Source: an uncultured Gemmatimonadota bacterium (GTDB taxonomy: Bacteria > Gemmatimonadota > Gemmatimonadetes > Gemmatimonadales > Gemmatimonadaceae). Taken from it: DNA of 50,929 nt. The position numbers and the translations under genes are program-made. The notes under the pieces were generated by a model. That model ran no database searches, was not told the DNA's origin, and worked only from the letters and a program-made list of their open reading frames with translations. The stretch covers positions 1 to 50,929 of the forward strand of contig CAMLDY010000010.1 in NCBI GenBank assembly GCA_946478895.1, given 5' to 3'. Below, piece by piece: positions 1-8,543 of the stretch (position 1 is its first letter; every line of letters begins with the position of its first letter).

Positions 1-36
1 AGTTGCACTTCCGCAGCCCCACGCCTCCGTCGAGTC

Positions 37-1722
37 CTAAAGCTCCCGCCTCTTCATCTGGCCAACCGCGTAATTCACCGCCCTCGCCGTCATCGCCATG
101 TAGGTGATGCTCGGATTCTGGTTCGCGTTCGACGCCATGCACGCGCCATCGGTCATGAACACGTTGGGCGCATCCCAGACCTGATTGTGCGAGTTGACCA
201 CCGAGGTCTTCGGATCACGACCCATCCGCGCCGTCCCTGTCTCGTGAATCACCAGACCCGGAGCGTTGTTCTCCTTGAATGTCCTGATGTTCTTCGCGCC
301 CATCGCCTCCAGCATCTCGGTGGCGGTCACCACCATATCGTCCTGCATCTTCAGCTCGTTCTCGCTGTACTTGCAGTTGATGTGGAGCGCCGGAATTCCC
401 CACGCATCCACGAGGTGCGGATCGATCGAGATGTAGTTCTCGTGACGCGGCAACATCTCGCCGAAACCGTCAAAGGTCATCTCCCACGGGCCGAGATCAC
501 CAATCAATGATTTCTTGAACGACGCGCCAAAGCCCGGCATCGACGAGCCGCGTTCCCATCCCGCACGCTCGGCGCGACCCTCGAACCCGTAGCCACGCTG
601 AAAGTCGGGGTGCTTCGACTTCACGTTCCTGAACCGCGGGACATAAATCGCATCGGGACGACGCCCGACTTCCATGCGATCCTTCGCCCACGGCAGCTCG
701 CCGGTCGCGCCACCGCCCATGATGTGATCCATCAGGTTGTGGCCGAGCTCGCCACTCGAGTTGCCCAGGCCCGTCGGGAACTCCGGCGAAAGTGAATTCA
801 AAAGGATGCGCGTCGATTCGAGCGCCGCGGCGCAAAGGAAGATCACCTTGGCCTTGACCTCGAACATCTCCTTGGTGTTCCCATCGACCACCCGAACGCC
901 GGACGCTTTCTTCGTCTTCGGATCGTAGATGACGCTGTGCACGACGCTGAACGGACGGAGCGTGAGGTTGCCGGTCTTCCTCGCCGCGGGCAGCGTCGAG
1001 TTGAGGCTGCTGAAATACGACAGCGTCACGCAGCCGCGATAGCAATTCCCGCACAGGTGGCACTTCTGCCTGCCCAGATGATTCTCGGTGATCACCGCGA
1101 GCCGCATGTTGGTAACCAGGCGCTCACCGTTGAACTTGGTCAGAAGGACATCGCGTGCCTTCTGCTCCGCCGCGTTGAGCGGCCACGGCTGCATGAACTC
1201 TCCGTCGGGCAAATGCGCCAGGCCTTCGCGCCGACCCTGCACTCCGACGAACTTCTCGACGTAGCTCCACCATGGCGCCATGTCCTTGTACCGGATCGGC
1301 CAGTCGACACCCACGCCTTCGCGCGCGTTCGCCTCGTAATCGAGATCGCTCCAGCGAAATACACAGCGGCCCCACATGATCGACTTGCCACCGACCTGCC
1401 GTCCGCGAATCCACGAGAACGGTTTGCCCTCGGGCGTCGAATACGGATTGTCGAGATCGTTGACGAAAAACTTGCCGGCGTATTCGTCGCACGCGCCGCA
1501 TTGGGTCTGAATCGGCTGATACCGTTCCAGTCGATTGCGGTCACCCATCCCGCGATACCGCTTCTGGTAAGGCATCACGTGCTCGACGTAATCGACTGCC
1601 GGGTCGATCGGCCGCCCGGCCTCGAGGACGATGGTTTTCAGACCGTGCTCGGTCAGCTCTTTTGCCGCCCAGCCGCCCGAAATTCCCGAGCCGACGACGA
1701 TCGCATCATACGTATCAGCCAT
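37..1722 (-). CDS. GMC-family FAD-dependent oxidoreductase with Cys-rich iron-sulfur-like motif
   Basis: Predicted flavoprotein dehydrogenase of the glucose-methanol-choline family, 561 aa, oxidising a sugar, polyol or other alcohol. The N-terminus has the FAD-binding glycine motif GSGISGG (residues 11-17). The C-terminal GMC domain shows HETGTARMG (His near 493) and NQNPS (Asn near 536), the usual catalytic His/Asn region. Residues 221-231 read CHLCGNCYRGC, a CX2CX2CX3C spacing like that of ferredoxins, so an Fe-S cluster relaying electrons from FAD is possible (inference). There is no signal peptide of its own. It starts 2 bp after the stop of the Tat-signal-bearing partner gene, which fits hitch-hiker export as known for FAD glucose or gluconate dehydrogenases. 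No cytochrome subunit is visible; it could lie beyond the window edge. Family call is firm, substrate unknown. Confidence 0.88.
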   Translation of the reverse strand: MADTYDAIVVGSGISGGWAAKELTEHGLKTIVLEAGRPIDPAVDYVEHVMPYQKRYRGMGDRNRLERYQPIQTQCGACDEYAGKFFVNDLDNPYSTPEGKPFSWIRGRQVGGKSIMWGRCVFRWSDLDYEANAREGVGVDWPIRYKDMAPWWSYVEKFVGVQGRREGLAHLPDGEFMQPWPLNAAEQKARDVLLTKFNGERLVTNMRLAVITENHLGRQKCHLCGNCYRGCVTLSYFSSLNSTLPAARKTGNLTLRPFSVVHSVIYDPKTKKASGVRVVDGNTKEMFEVKAKVIFLCAAALESTRILLNSLSPEFPTGLGNSSGELGHNLMDHIMGGGATGELPWAKDRMEVGRRPDAIYVPRFRNVKSKHPDFQRGYGFEGRAERAGWERGSSMPGFGASFKKSLIGDLGPWEMTFDGFGEMLPRHENYISIDPHLVDAWGIPALHINCKYSENELKMQDDMVVTATEMLEAMGAKNIRTFKENNAPGLVIHETGTARMGRDPKTSVVNSHNQVWDAPNVFMTDGACMASNANQNPSITYMAMTARAVNYAVGQMKRREL

Positions 1723-1724
1723 CG

Positions 1725-2276
1725 TCAGACCCTCGGCGTGAATGGGACGTTGCCGTCGTAACCGTTGAAGAACATCTGGGTCTTGAGGACGTTCGCCTGC
1801 ACGGGTTCAGATGTGAAATACCCGTAAATCGTCAGAGTTTTGATTCGCTCGAAGGCCAGCGCTGCCCCTTCCTTCTGCGGGCGCTTCGCATCGAGCCCGG
1901 TCAGGAATTCTCCGCGCTTGAGCTCCGCCAGATCGAGAAATCGCGGGGATCCCATCGCCACCGACTGCACGTCGATGTCCTTGAGACCCGCGAGAAATGC
2001 GTTTCGCTCGTCGTCGCTCGCCCACTCGGTGAGAATGAGATCGATGAACTGAGGCACCTTCACGCTCGTCGCGCCGGGCGTATCCGTTTCGGGAATGATC
2101 ATCTCGGCTATCGCCGTCACCAACTTCTGCTGATCGGGATTCAGAGTGCGGAACGGGACATCGCCGAGTCGGCGATGTATCTCTTCCGCCAGCTTGATCG
2201 CTTTTTCGGCGTTGCGGGGGATGAACGGCAGCGCCAGGGCGGCGCCGAGGAACTGGACGGCTTCTCGTCTTCGCAT
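1725..2276 (-). CDS. Gluconate 2-dehydrogenase subunit 3 family protein (Tat-exported small subunit)
   Basis: Protein of 183 aa resembling the gamma/small subunit (subunit 3) of membrane-bound gluconate and related GMC dehydrogenases. The start MRRREAVQFLG followed by a hydrophobic stretch looks like a twin-arginine signal. The body contains the family-typical segment around LNPDQQKLVTAIAEMIIPETDTPGA. In known complexes this subunit carries the export signal and escorts the signal-less flavoprotein to the periplasm. The flavoprotein gene follows after 2 bp, so they form a two-gene operon. The start at 2276 is chosen because it opens directly with the twin-arginine signal. Confidence 0.82.
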   Translation of the reverse strand: MRRREAVQFLGAALALPFIPRNAEKAIKLAEEIHRRLGDVPFRTLNPDQQKLVTAIAEMIIPETDTPGATSVKVPQFIDLILTEWASDDERNAFLAGLKDIDVQSVAMGSPRFLDLAELKRGEFLTGLDAKRPQKEGAALAFERIKTLTIYGYFTSEPVQANVLKTQMFFNGYDGNVPFTPRV

Positions 2277-2487
2277 CTCGTTCTCGGTTGAAGAGCGACG
2301 CCTTTCAGGCGGTCGGCTGACCGAACGTAGGAGCCGGTACTGAACGCGTCAAGAAGTTTTCCGTTTTGCAGCTTTGCTCGGGTCATCGAGATCTTCCGTG
2401 CTCTGCAATCGCACATTCCTGACGGTGCTCCCACTCCCACGCAAAACCTTTTTTGGACCTGGGCATCCTGGCCTCCGTGAACGCCGG
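2277..2487. other. Intergenic region, 211 bp
   Basis: Lies between the 3' end of the Rad50/GNAT operon and the start of the dehydrogenase pair, both transcribed leftwards. It must hold the promoter of the dehydrogenase genes, but I see no convincing -35/-10 pair and no intrinsic terminator for the upstream operon. Reading frames through it have no family-like content. Confidence 0.5.
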
Positions 2488-2817
2488 TTATCGATTGGCC
2501 TCGGGCAAATACTCCAGCGCGGCATCGACGTGGCTCCTGAACGCCGCCAGTTGGTAAGTAGTCGTCCAGTCGACCCACTCGATCAGCTCGGCATTCTCCG
2601 GCGCTCGGCCCAGGCAATCGAGACCAAACTGATAAACGTCGCGGCGCGCGGTCACCACGATTCCATACTCGAACTCACGCTCGTCGGAGAACATCTCCAC
2701 CAGCACCGACGTGTCCGGATCTATCCCTCGTTGCGAGAGCAGCTGGCGCAACCGCGGAAACAGTTTCTCCTCACTGCGGCGCAGCGATCCGGTGAGGTCG
2801 GCGATCCGGTCGCGCAT
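2488..2817 (-). CDS. Small conserved-looking protein of unknown function
   Basis: Protein of 109 aa that I do not recognise. It starts MRDRIADLTGSLRRSEEKLF and is predicted soluble, acidic towards the C-terminus, with an N-terminal helix and a Trp-containing segment (EWVDWTTTYQ). A longer open frame runs upstream through the GNAT gene, but that part is antisense-quality shadow sequence. The ATG at 2817 lies 14 bp after the GNAT stop, with GAGGG upstream as a ribosome-binding site. The position makes it the last gene of the NurA-HerA-Mre11-Rad50 operon. No catalytic motif, signal or membrane segment is visible. Confidence 0.6.
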   Translation of the reverse strand: MRDRIADLTGSLRRSEEKLFPRLRQLLSQRGIDPDTSVLVEMFSDEREFEYGIVVTARRDVYQFGLDCLGRAPENAELIEWVDWTTTYQLAAFRSHVDAALEYLPEANR

Positions 2818-2831
2818 GAGCGGGACGGCCC

Positions 2832-3809
2832 TCAGATCTCCCAGTTCGAGAGGACGATGCCCCCGTTCTTCGGACGCGACTCTGCGTACTCGTGCACCGC
2901 CATTCTGAGATCGGTCCAGCGCACCCGAGCGCCACGGGTCATGAGCCGCCGATAGACGTCGCTGTACTGGCCCTGCACCCGAATCGCGACCCGCCTCGCC
3001 CCTTTGACCCGCGCGTAGGCGCAGAGCTGGGTGACCAGCGCATCGAAATCCGCTTCGCTGCGGGCGACCATCTTGAGCACGCGCATCTCCTCGGTGGCGC
3101 GACCTTCGACCAGCGGTACCGAGTGGCAGATCGCGAACGATTGCACTTCGCCTCCCTGCCGCATGAACAGAGCGTCGCCGAGCTGGTGCTGCGCGGTGAG
3201 TACGATCTCGCGGGTGTAGTCGTAGCCGGGCGCCAGCTGGTCGAGCAGCAATCGACACTGTCTGAGCGCGAGCTCCCGCTCGTGTGGGTTTAGCGATGCC
3301 ATCGGCGTCGCCTGCATTCCAGCCCGCGCCGACTCGAGAGTCACCGTCACAGTAAGATGTCCTGGGATGAAGCCGAGGGTGGAGTAGAACCCGACGTTGT
3401 CCATGGTGCGGGGCATCGTCTCGAGGCCGATCACCTTCGCGCCTTTCTTCTTCAGCCACTCGACGCCGGAAGACACGATCATCTTCCCGACGCCCTGGCC
3501 CTGAAAGTCCGGGTGTACCGCGAGCGGACCCATCCACCCCTCCACTCCCGAGCGGTGCACCATGTTGAACGCCGCAATCCCGTCGCGTGCGTTGCGCCAG
3601 ATCATCGCGCCTTCCTCGGCGTCGGTGATGGCGAACTTCCACACCGCCGGGTTCAGGTGCGGTACGCGCACGCCGACCATCCCGTCCTTGCGATATCGCT
3701 CGGTGAATGCCTCGCTGAAAACGGCGTTGAGCGATGGAATCTCGCGGACGCTCACGCGTTCGGGGGTCTCGGAGACCCAGGCGTGCCGCCAGTTGCGCGC
3801 AAACGCCAT
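2832..3809 (-). CDS. GNAT-family N-acetyltransferase, possibly two-domain
   Basis: Protein of 325 aa. Residues about 90-150 form a GNAT fold with an acetyl-CoA pyrophosphate loop, seen as LAVHPDFQGQGVGKMI, followed by FYSTLGF, typical of motif A and the end of the domain. The C-terminal half (about 175-310) has another alpha/beta pattern that may be a second, degenerate GNAT-like domain. The ATG overlaps the stop of the Rad50 gene by one base (TGATG), so translation is coupled. Its substrate is unknown. The position at the tail of a DNA-repair operon may mean a protein or small-molecule target linked to that machinery, but it could equally be a passenger. Confidence 0.82.
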   Translation of the reverse strand: MAFARNWRHAWVSETPERVSVREIPSLNAVFSEAFTERYRKDGMVGVRVPHLNPAVWKFAITDAEEGAMIWRNARDGIAAFNMVHRSGVEGWMGPLAVHPDFQGQGVGKMIVSSGVEWLKKKGAKVIGLETMPRTMDNVGFYSTLGFIPGHLTVTVTLESARAGMQATPMASLNPHERELALRQCRLLLDQLAPGYDYTREIVLTAQHQLGDALFMRQGGEVQSFAICHSVPLVEGRATEEMRVLKMVARSEADFDALVTQLCAYARVKGARRVAIRVQGQYSDVYRRLMTRGARVRWTDLRMAVHEYAESRPKNGGIVLSNWEI

Positions 3810-6319
3810 CAGACCGCGGCTCCAGCGTCGGCGGGTCCCACGGTCTCCGCGCCGCGCGAGCGCTCGCGTGGAGCGCGGTCCGACTCGAACAGCGGCAAAT
3901 CATCCTCGACTGTGAGAGTCTCTCCCGACTCGCTCACCACCGAGTGGCCAAGCTCCGCATCGTAGGTGACCGAGATCACGCGGTCGAGGCCTTCGCGCAC
4001 CGGCTCGATGTGGGTGATGAGAATGACCTGCTCGAACCGATCCTGGAGTCCACGCAGCAGCTCGACGACGTTGAACCTGCGCGCTTCGTCGAGCGACCCG
4101 AAGACTTCGTCGAGAATGAGCAGCGAGAAGCTCTGCCCCGCGCGCTCGGCGATCATCTGAGATATCGCCAGACGCAGCACCAGGTTGGCGAGGTCTTCTT
4201 CGCCACCCGACAACACGGGCTTGGGAATGCCGTCCTCGAGGATGACGATGTTGTACTGGTCGTCGAGCTCCATTTCGGTATAGCGCGCGTCGGTGAGCTC
4301 GCTGAGAAAGGCGCTCGCCAGCTCCGACAGCTCGGGCCGCAGCTGGTAGTTGAGATCGGTACGAAGGTCGGAGAACGCGCGGTCCAGCTCGTCGTGCAGC
4401 CGTCGATCGGTTTGCAGCACGTCGAGCTCGGCGACCTTGCGCTTCAAATCTTCGGCGACGCCCTGCGCGGCGGCTAAAGCCGCCGTTGCGCTGGTGACCT
4501 GCTCCTGCGCGCGCGCCGTCGCGACCTTAGACTCCTGGAGCTCGGTGCGCACGCGCTCGAAGTCCGCCCTCAGATCGTTGAACTCCTTTTCGGTGAACGA
4601 GATCTGTTGCCGCCGCGTGCGCAGAGTGCCGAGCGTCGATTGCACCCGCATGACTTCCTGAGCGATCCGGGTGCGCTCCAGCCTGAGCTGCGGCTCGCGC
4701 TCCAGCATCGCCTGCAACCGTGTCGCCTCGGCCTCCATCGGCGTCAGCTTATCGACGGTCTCGATCACTTCGGCGTGGCGCGCGGGATCGTAGCCGCCCG
4801 GAATCTTCGAGATGTCGCGCTGCATTTGCACCAGGCGCTGCTGCTTGGCGGCGATGTCGCGCACGATGGTGGTGAGCTCCTGGACGGCGAGCTGGACCTT
4901 CGCGAGTCGGCGCTCGAGAGTTCCGACTTCCTGGACGAGCCCGCGCCTTTTCTCGTCGAGCTGTTGGACATCTTCCGGCATCTGCTCGAGCTGCTCGACG
5001 CGCGCTTTGTAGTAGCTGCCATCGACGTTGACGGTCTCGATCATCTCATCGAGATGGTCGACGACAGTGTGGAGGCTCCCGCCCAGCGGTCGACTGCACG
5101 TCGGACACTCGCCATCCTCGCCGAGCGCGACGACCCGGTCGCGCTGGTGCTTGAGCTCGGCGTACTGTTGTCGCAGGGATTCCCGCTTGGTCTGCGCTTC
5201 CTGCCGGTCGCGCACCCACTCGGTGCGACGCGCCTCGAGCAGGCCCTGTGCATCTTCCAGCTCGGAGCGTTTTTTCTCCAGCTCGAGGGTGGCCTCTTCC
5301 TCGAGCGCGGGTGCGCGCTCGATGCGCGAGTGCCGCTCCTCCAGGCGTGTGATCTCCTCGCGGAGCGCCGCTTCGGCCTCGAGGAGCGTCTTTCGTCTGC
5401 CCTCCTCGCGATAAAGAGTGTTGAGCGCCTGGAGCTCCACGTTCAACGCGAACAGCGGCTCGATCGCTTCGCGCAGCGTGTCGAGCTTGGACCGTGCGCT
5501 GCCGACGCTCTCGAGCTCCCGCTCGACGCGCTCGGCGTCGCGGTGCAGCGCGCCTTCTTTCTCCTCCGCAACCGTGATCTGGGTCAGCAGCTGCGCCGAC
5601 TGCTCGCGCTGGCGCTGGAGCATCTCCCATCGCGGCTCGATCGCCATCATCTCGCGATGCCGCACCGCGGCCCGGTGCGCGGCCTGCTGCGCCCGCGCCT
5701 CCGCTTCCTCCTTGCGCGATGCCGCCTCAGCGAGAGAGCGCAGCACCGCCTCGGGATCGGGCATCCCGCGCTGCATTCCTTCGACAGCCGCGCGAACCCG
5801 ATTCCGCTTCTCGCGCGTCAGATCCTGCGCGATGCGCAGCTTCTCGTAGCCGAGCACGCGCGACAGGAACTGGCCGCGACGGGCGGGCGTCATCGCCGCC
5901 ATGACGCTCAGCTCTTTCTGACCCGTGAAATACGTGTGAAAGAATTCCGACAGCGACATTCCAAGCCGTCGCTGGAGCAGGTCGGTTACGGCGGTGATGG
6001 AATTGGCGATCGGGGTATCGGCACCGTCGAGATACACTTCGGCGCTGGTAAGTCCGCGGACGACGCGGTAGCGGTGCGAGCCGAGGTCGAAGTCGAGCTC
6101 TACCTCGACAGGCGCGCGCGCACCGGCGCCCATGAAGCGAATGGAATCGCGGTTGCCGCGAATCGCCGGGTTGCCGTACAGCGCCCACGCGATCGCCTCG
6201 AGAATCGTCGTCTTGCCGGCGCCGTTCGGACCGATGATGCCCGTCAGGCCATTGCCGAAAGTGAGCTCGGTCTTCGCGTGCTGCCTGAAGTTTGTGAGGC
6301 GGAGGCTGTTGATCCTCAC
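3809..6319 (-). CDS. sbcC: Rad50/SbcC-type SMC ATPase of the DNA double-strand-break processing complex
   Basis: Rad50/SbcC ATPase, 836 aa, partner of the Mre11/SbcD nuclease in processing DNA ends and hairpins. Visible features: Walker A GPNGAGKTT (30-38); long Glu/Arg-rich coiled coils on both sides of a zinc hook CPTC (about 405-408); ABC signature VLSGGEEDLANL (near 702); Walker B SLLILDEVFGSLDE (near 735-748). The length is nearer to archaeal Rad50 than to the roughly 1000-aa E. coli SbcC. The start is GTG at 6319, overlapping the sbcD stop as GTGA. In this operon it follows Mre11, as in archaeal HerA-NurA-Mre11-Rad50 loci. Confidence 0.95.
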   Translation of the reverse strand: MRINSLRLTNFRQHAKTELTFGNGLTGIIGPNGAGKTTILEAIAWALYGNPAIRGNRDSIRFMGAGARAPVEVELDFDLGSHRYRVVRGLTSAEVYLDGADTPIANSITAVTDLLQRRLGMSLSEFFHTYFTGQKELSVMAAMTPARRGQFLSRVLGYEKLRIAQDLTREKRNRVRAAVEGMQRGMPDPEAVLRSLAEAASRKEEAEARAQQAAHRAAVRHREMMAIEPRWEMLQRQREQSAQLLTQITVAEEKEGALHRDAERVERELESVGSARSKLDTLREAIEPLFALNVELQALNTLYREEGRRKTLLEAEAALREEITRLEERHSRIERAPALEEEATLELEKKRSELEDAQGLLEARRTEWVRDRQEAQTKRESLRQQYAELKHQRDRVVALGEDGECPTCSRPLGGSLHTVVDHLDEMIETVNVDGSYYKARVEQLEQMPEDVQQLDEKRRGLVQEVGTLERRLAKVQLAVQELTTIVRDIAAKQQRLVQMQRDISKIPGGYDPARHAEVIETVDKLTPMEAEATRLQAMLEREPQLRLERTRIAQEVMRVQSTLGTLRTRRQQISFTEKEFNDLRADFERVRTELQESKVATARAQEQVTSATAALAAAQGVAEDLKRKVAELDVLQTDRRLHDELDRAFSDLRTDLNYQLRPELSELASAFLSELTDARYTEMELDDQYNIVILEDGIPKPVLSGGEEDLANLVLRLAISQMIAERAGQSFSLLILDEVFGSLDEARRFNVVELLRGLQDRFEQVILITHIEPVREGLDRVISVTYDAELGHSVVSESGETLTVEDDLPLFESDRAPRERSRGAETVGPADAGAAV

Positions 6320-7506
6320 GCCGACGCATCCTCGACGGCTGGCCCCGCTACCGTGTCCGCTTCGCGGAGGTAATGCAGTCCGAGCTCGACGAGAGCGTCG
6401 CGATCGATGTTCTCCGTGAGCGGGCGCGACTGGAGCTTTTCGCGAACCGTGTCGGCGAGTGAAGCGCGACGGCCCGGCGCCGCCTGACCCTTCTCCGGGC
6501 GTACGATCTCCGGACGCCGGGTGTCGAGATGAAAATGCAGCGCGCGCCGCTTGTACTCGCGCAAAGCCTTGTGATCGAGCTCGCGCAGGATGTGGCGCGG
6601 CACATCGCGCACCACCAGGCGGACGATCTTCTCCTCGATGCCGCCCTCGCAGTTGTCGAGCGCCTGCCGAATCGCCTCGTCGAGAGACGCGGGCGAAAGG
6701 CCGGATCCGGAAAGCGGAGCGAGATCGATCCAGCGCCGCTGCGGCGGCAGTGGATGGAATTTATGGGTGCCGTTGGTGAGATCGTGCTCGATTATGCCTT
6801 TGCCTTCGATTCCTGCCTCGCGCTCTTCCGCCAGCTCACCCCACGGATTGGTGCTGGTGTAGTCGAGGGAACCCGAGTAGAACGCGTTGGGCGCGACCGG
6901 CCGATAGACGTGGTAGTGGCCGAGTGCGACGTAGTCCCAGCGCTGCGGGCCGAGCTCGTCGAGGGTGATCTCCATCGGCGAGCGCTCCAGCTCGCGTCCG
7001 TACTTCGGCAGAACTCCTTCGATCTCACCGTGGAGCAGCAGGATATTGTACTTGGCGGCGGGATCGGGCTCGAGACGCGGACGACCCTGCGCCATGTCGG
7101 GCACCGCGAGAATCGCCAGGTCGTGCTCCGGCACCGACACCCACTGCGGCGCACTGTCGACCACCGAAATCCCGAGCGGCCTGAACAGACCGAGGATGCA
7201 GCCCGTTTCGCTGGTGCGCGGCGTGTCGTGGTTGCCCGCCACCATCACGACTTTCGTTTCCGGAAGCTCCTGAGTGAGCCGCGCGAACTGGATGAAGGCG
7301 TGCAGAATCGCCGGATTGGTCGGCCGAACCGTGTGAAACACATCGCCCGCGATGAGCACCACCTCGGGCCGAAGCTGGATCACCAGATCGATGACGCGCT
7401 TGAGCGACAGGGCGACGTCCTGTTCCCGCTGGTTGATGCCACCGGGCGTCTGCCGCTGATATTGTCTGAAGCCGAGGTGTATGTCGGCGAGGTGTACGAG
7501 TCTCAT
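6316..7506 (-). CDS. sbcD: Mre11/SbcD-type DNA exonuclease
   Basis: Metallophosphoesterase nuclease of about 396 aa, partner of Rad50. The five phosphoesterase motifs are present in order: DIHLG (residues 8-12), GDVFH, GNHD, a histidine in LLHGEIEG, and GHYHV, giving the two-metal active site for 3'-5' exonuclease and endonuclease activity. The open frame extends 8 codons further upstream, but the ATG at 7506 (MRLVHLADIHLGF) fits the family N-terminus and overlaps the previous gene's stop as ATGA. The Rad50 gene follows with a GTGA overlap. Confidence 0.95.
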   Translation of the reverse strand: MRLVHLADIHLGFRQYQRQTPGGINQREQDVALSLKRVIDLVIQLRPEVVLIAGDVFHTVRPTNPAILHAFIQFARLTQELPETKVVMVAGNHDTPRTSETGCILGLFRPLGISVVDSAPQWVSVPEHDLAILAVPDMAQGRPRLEPDPAAKYNILLLHGEIEGVLPKYGRELERSPMEITLDELGPQRWDYVALGHYHVYRPVAPNAFYSGSLDYTSTNPWGELAEEREAGIEGKGIIEHDLTNGTHKFHPLPPQRRWIDLAPLSGSGLSPASLDEAIRQALDNCEGGIEEKIVRLVVRDVPRHILRELDHKALREYKRRALHFHLDTRRPEIVRPEKGQAAPGRRASLADTVREKLQSRPLTENIDRDALVELGLHYLREADTVAGPAVEDASA

Positions 7507-8543
7507 TGATTGCGCATCGCCCGGATCCACTGCGTGATCTTGGTCCGCACCTCCATCGGCACTCTCCGCGGCGCTCCCTTTCGAGCCGGCGGCGCGGCGA
7601 TGATGGATCTTACGATGATGGTGCTCCTGGAGTCAGTAATCCAGCCTAGACGTCGATCGATCTGGATGCTACCGCTGAGCGTCCCCGAGGTGGTGTAGCC
7701 GCCGCTCGTCGGGACGGATGTCGGCGGATTCGCGCGCGACATCGTGCCGTGCATAGAGATGTACGCGACGTCCCCGTTTCTTCCGAGCGAATCGAGCCGG
7801 AAGGTAGCGCGCACCGTACCGAGATTGTGGGGATCACCCGTGAGCGGAAGCTGCATCTCGCGGGTCCACTTGCCGCCGACGGCAACCGGTTCGCGAGCGA
7901 GCATCGCCGGCATCTCACCGAAGATGTGCCTCAGCTCGCTGTTGGCGTCGTCGGCATCGACGATCTCCATTGCGCCGTCGGTGGACACCCGCACCCAGAC
8001 GCGTTGCGCCTGAAGCGCGCGCCGTCTCAGATCCGCGAGCGACCCTGCCGAGCCGGGCGTCATCGCGACGGAGTCGGTGATCGACTGCATCAGCGTTCCG
8101 CCCGAGGTCCACTGGTGCGCGATGGCGCGCGTGAACACCTCGATCGAGGTCGTCATCGATCCCGCCGACGAATCCTTACCGTCACGATGAGTCGTCCCGC
8201 TCATCTCGACCGATTGAGACAAGTGCATCCGCAAGGTATCGCCGATGTGGGGGCGGATCTGCAGCAGGACGGGCTGGCTCGATGCGGAGGCTGAGATCAA
8301 ACCAAGTGCGAGAAGAGTAAGGTGGAGGGTGCGAGGGAATAGGGAGGAGGAGTGAGGTTTGCGGACATTCCAGAATCTCCGCCACCTAAGCCTGGTCTGT
8401 GGATTCCCCGCTTGCAGGTGCGGTAGATGGTCGTCAGGCGAACCGCACTCAAACGCCCGCACCCCTCCTCCCCCCCTGACTATCACCTCGCGTCTTCCAC
8501 CTGACTCTACCCGAAGTGGGTTGTTAAAACCCATAGGGATCAT
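7503..8543 (-). CDS. Predicted exported protein of unknown function; start uncertain
   Basis: The open frame gives 346 aa, but only the part from about residue 66 looks like protein-coding sequence. That part begins with a hydrophobic export signal (RTLHLTLLALGLISASASS), then a roughly 255-aa body rich in beta-type segments (IGDTLRMHLSQSVEMSG, VFTRAI, WTREMQLPLTGD). There is no ATG, GTG or TTG close to the signal. The only candidates are the ATGs at 8543 and 8534 inside the herA 3' end, or GTG codons beside a G-run near 8480, so the true start, or a homopolymer error, is unresolved. Its stop overlaps the sbcD ATG. I do not recognise the family. A secreted protein inside a DNA-repair operon is odd. 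Confidence 0.55.
   Translation of the reverse strand: MIPMGFNNPLRVESGGRREVIVRGGGGVRAFECGSPDDHLPHLQAGNPQTRLRWRRFWNVRKPHSSSLFPRTLHLTLLALGLISASASSQPVLLQIRPHIGDTLRMHLSQSVEMSGTTHRDGKDSSAGSMTTSIEVFTRAIAHQWTSGGTLMQSITDSVAMTPGSAGSLADLRRRALQAQRVWVRVSTDGAMEIVDADDANSELRHIFGEMPAMLAREPVAVGGKWTREMQLPLTGDPHNLGTVRATFRLDSLGRNGDVAYISMHGTMSRANPPTSVPTSGGYTTSGTLSGSIQIDRRLGWITDSRSTIIVRSIIAAPPARKGAPRRVPMEVRTKITQWIRAMRNQ

Noticed and set aside
2818..3903. Long upstream extension of the 109-aa unknown gene
   Set aside because: Overlaps the GNAT coding frame and looks like Arg-rich shadow sequence.
4607..6373. 588-codon plus-strand open frame antisense to rad50
   Set aside because: Shadow of the coiled-coil coding sequence; Rad50 motifs on minus are complete.
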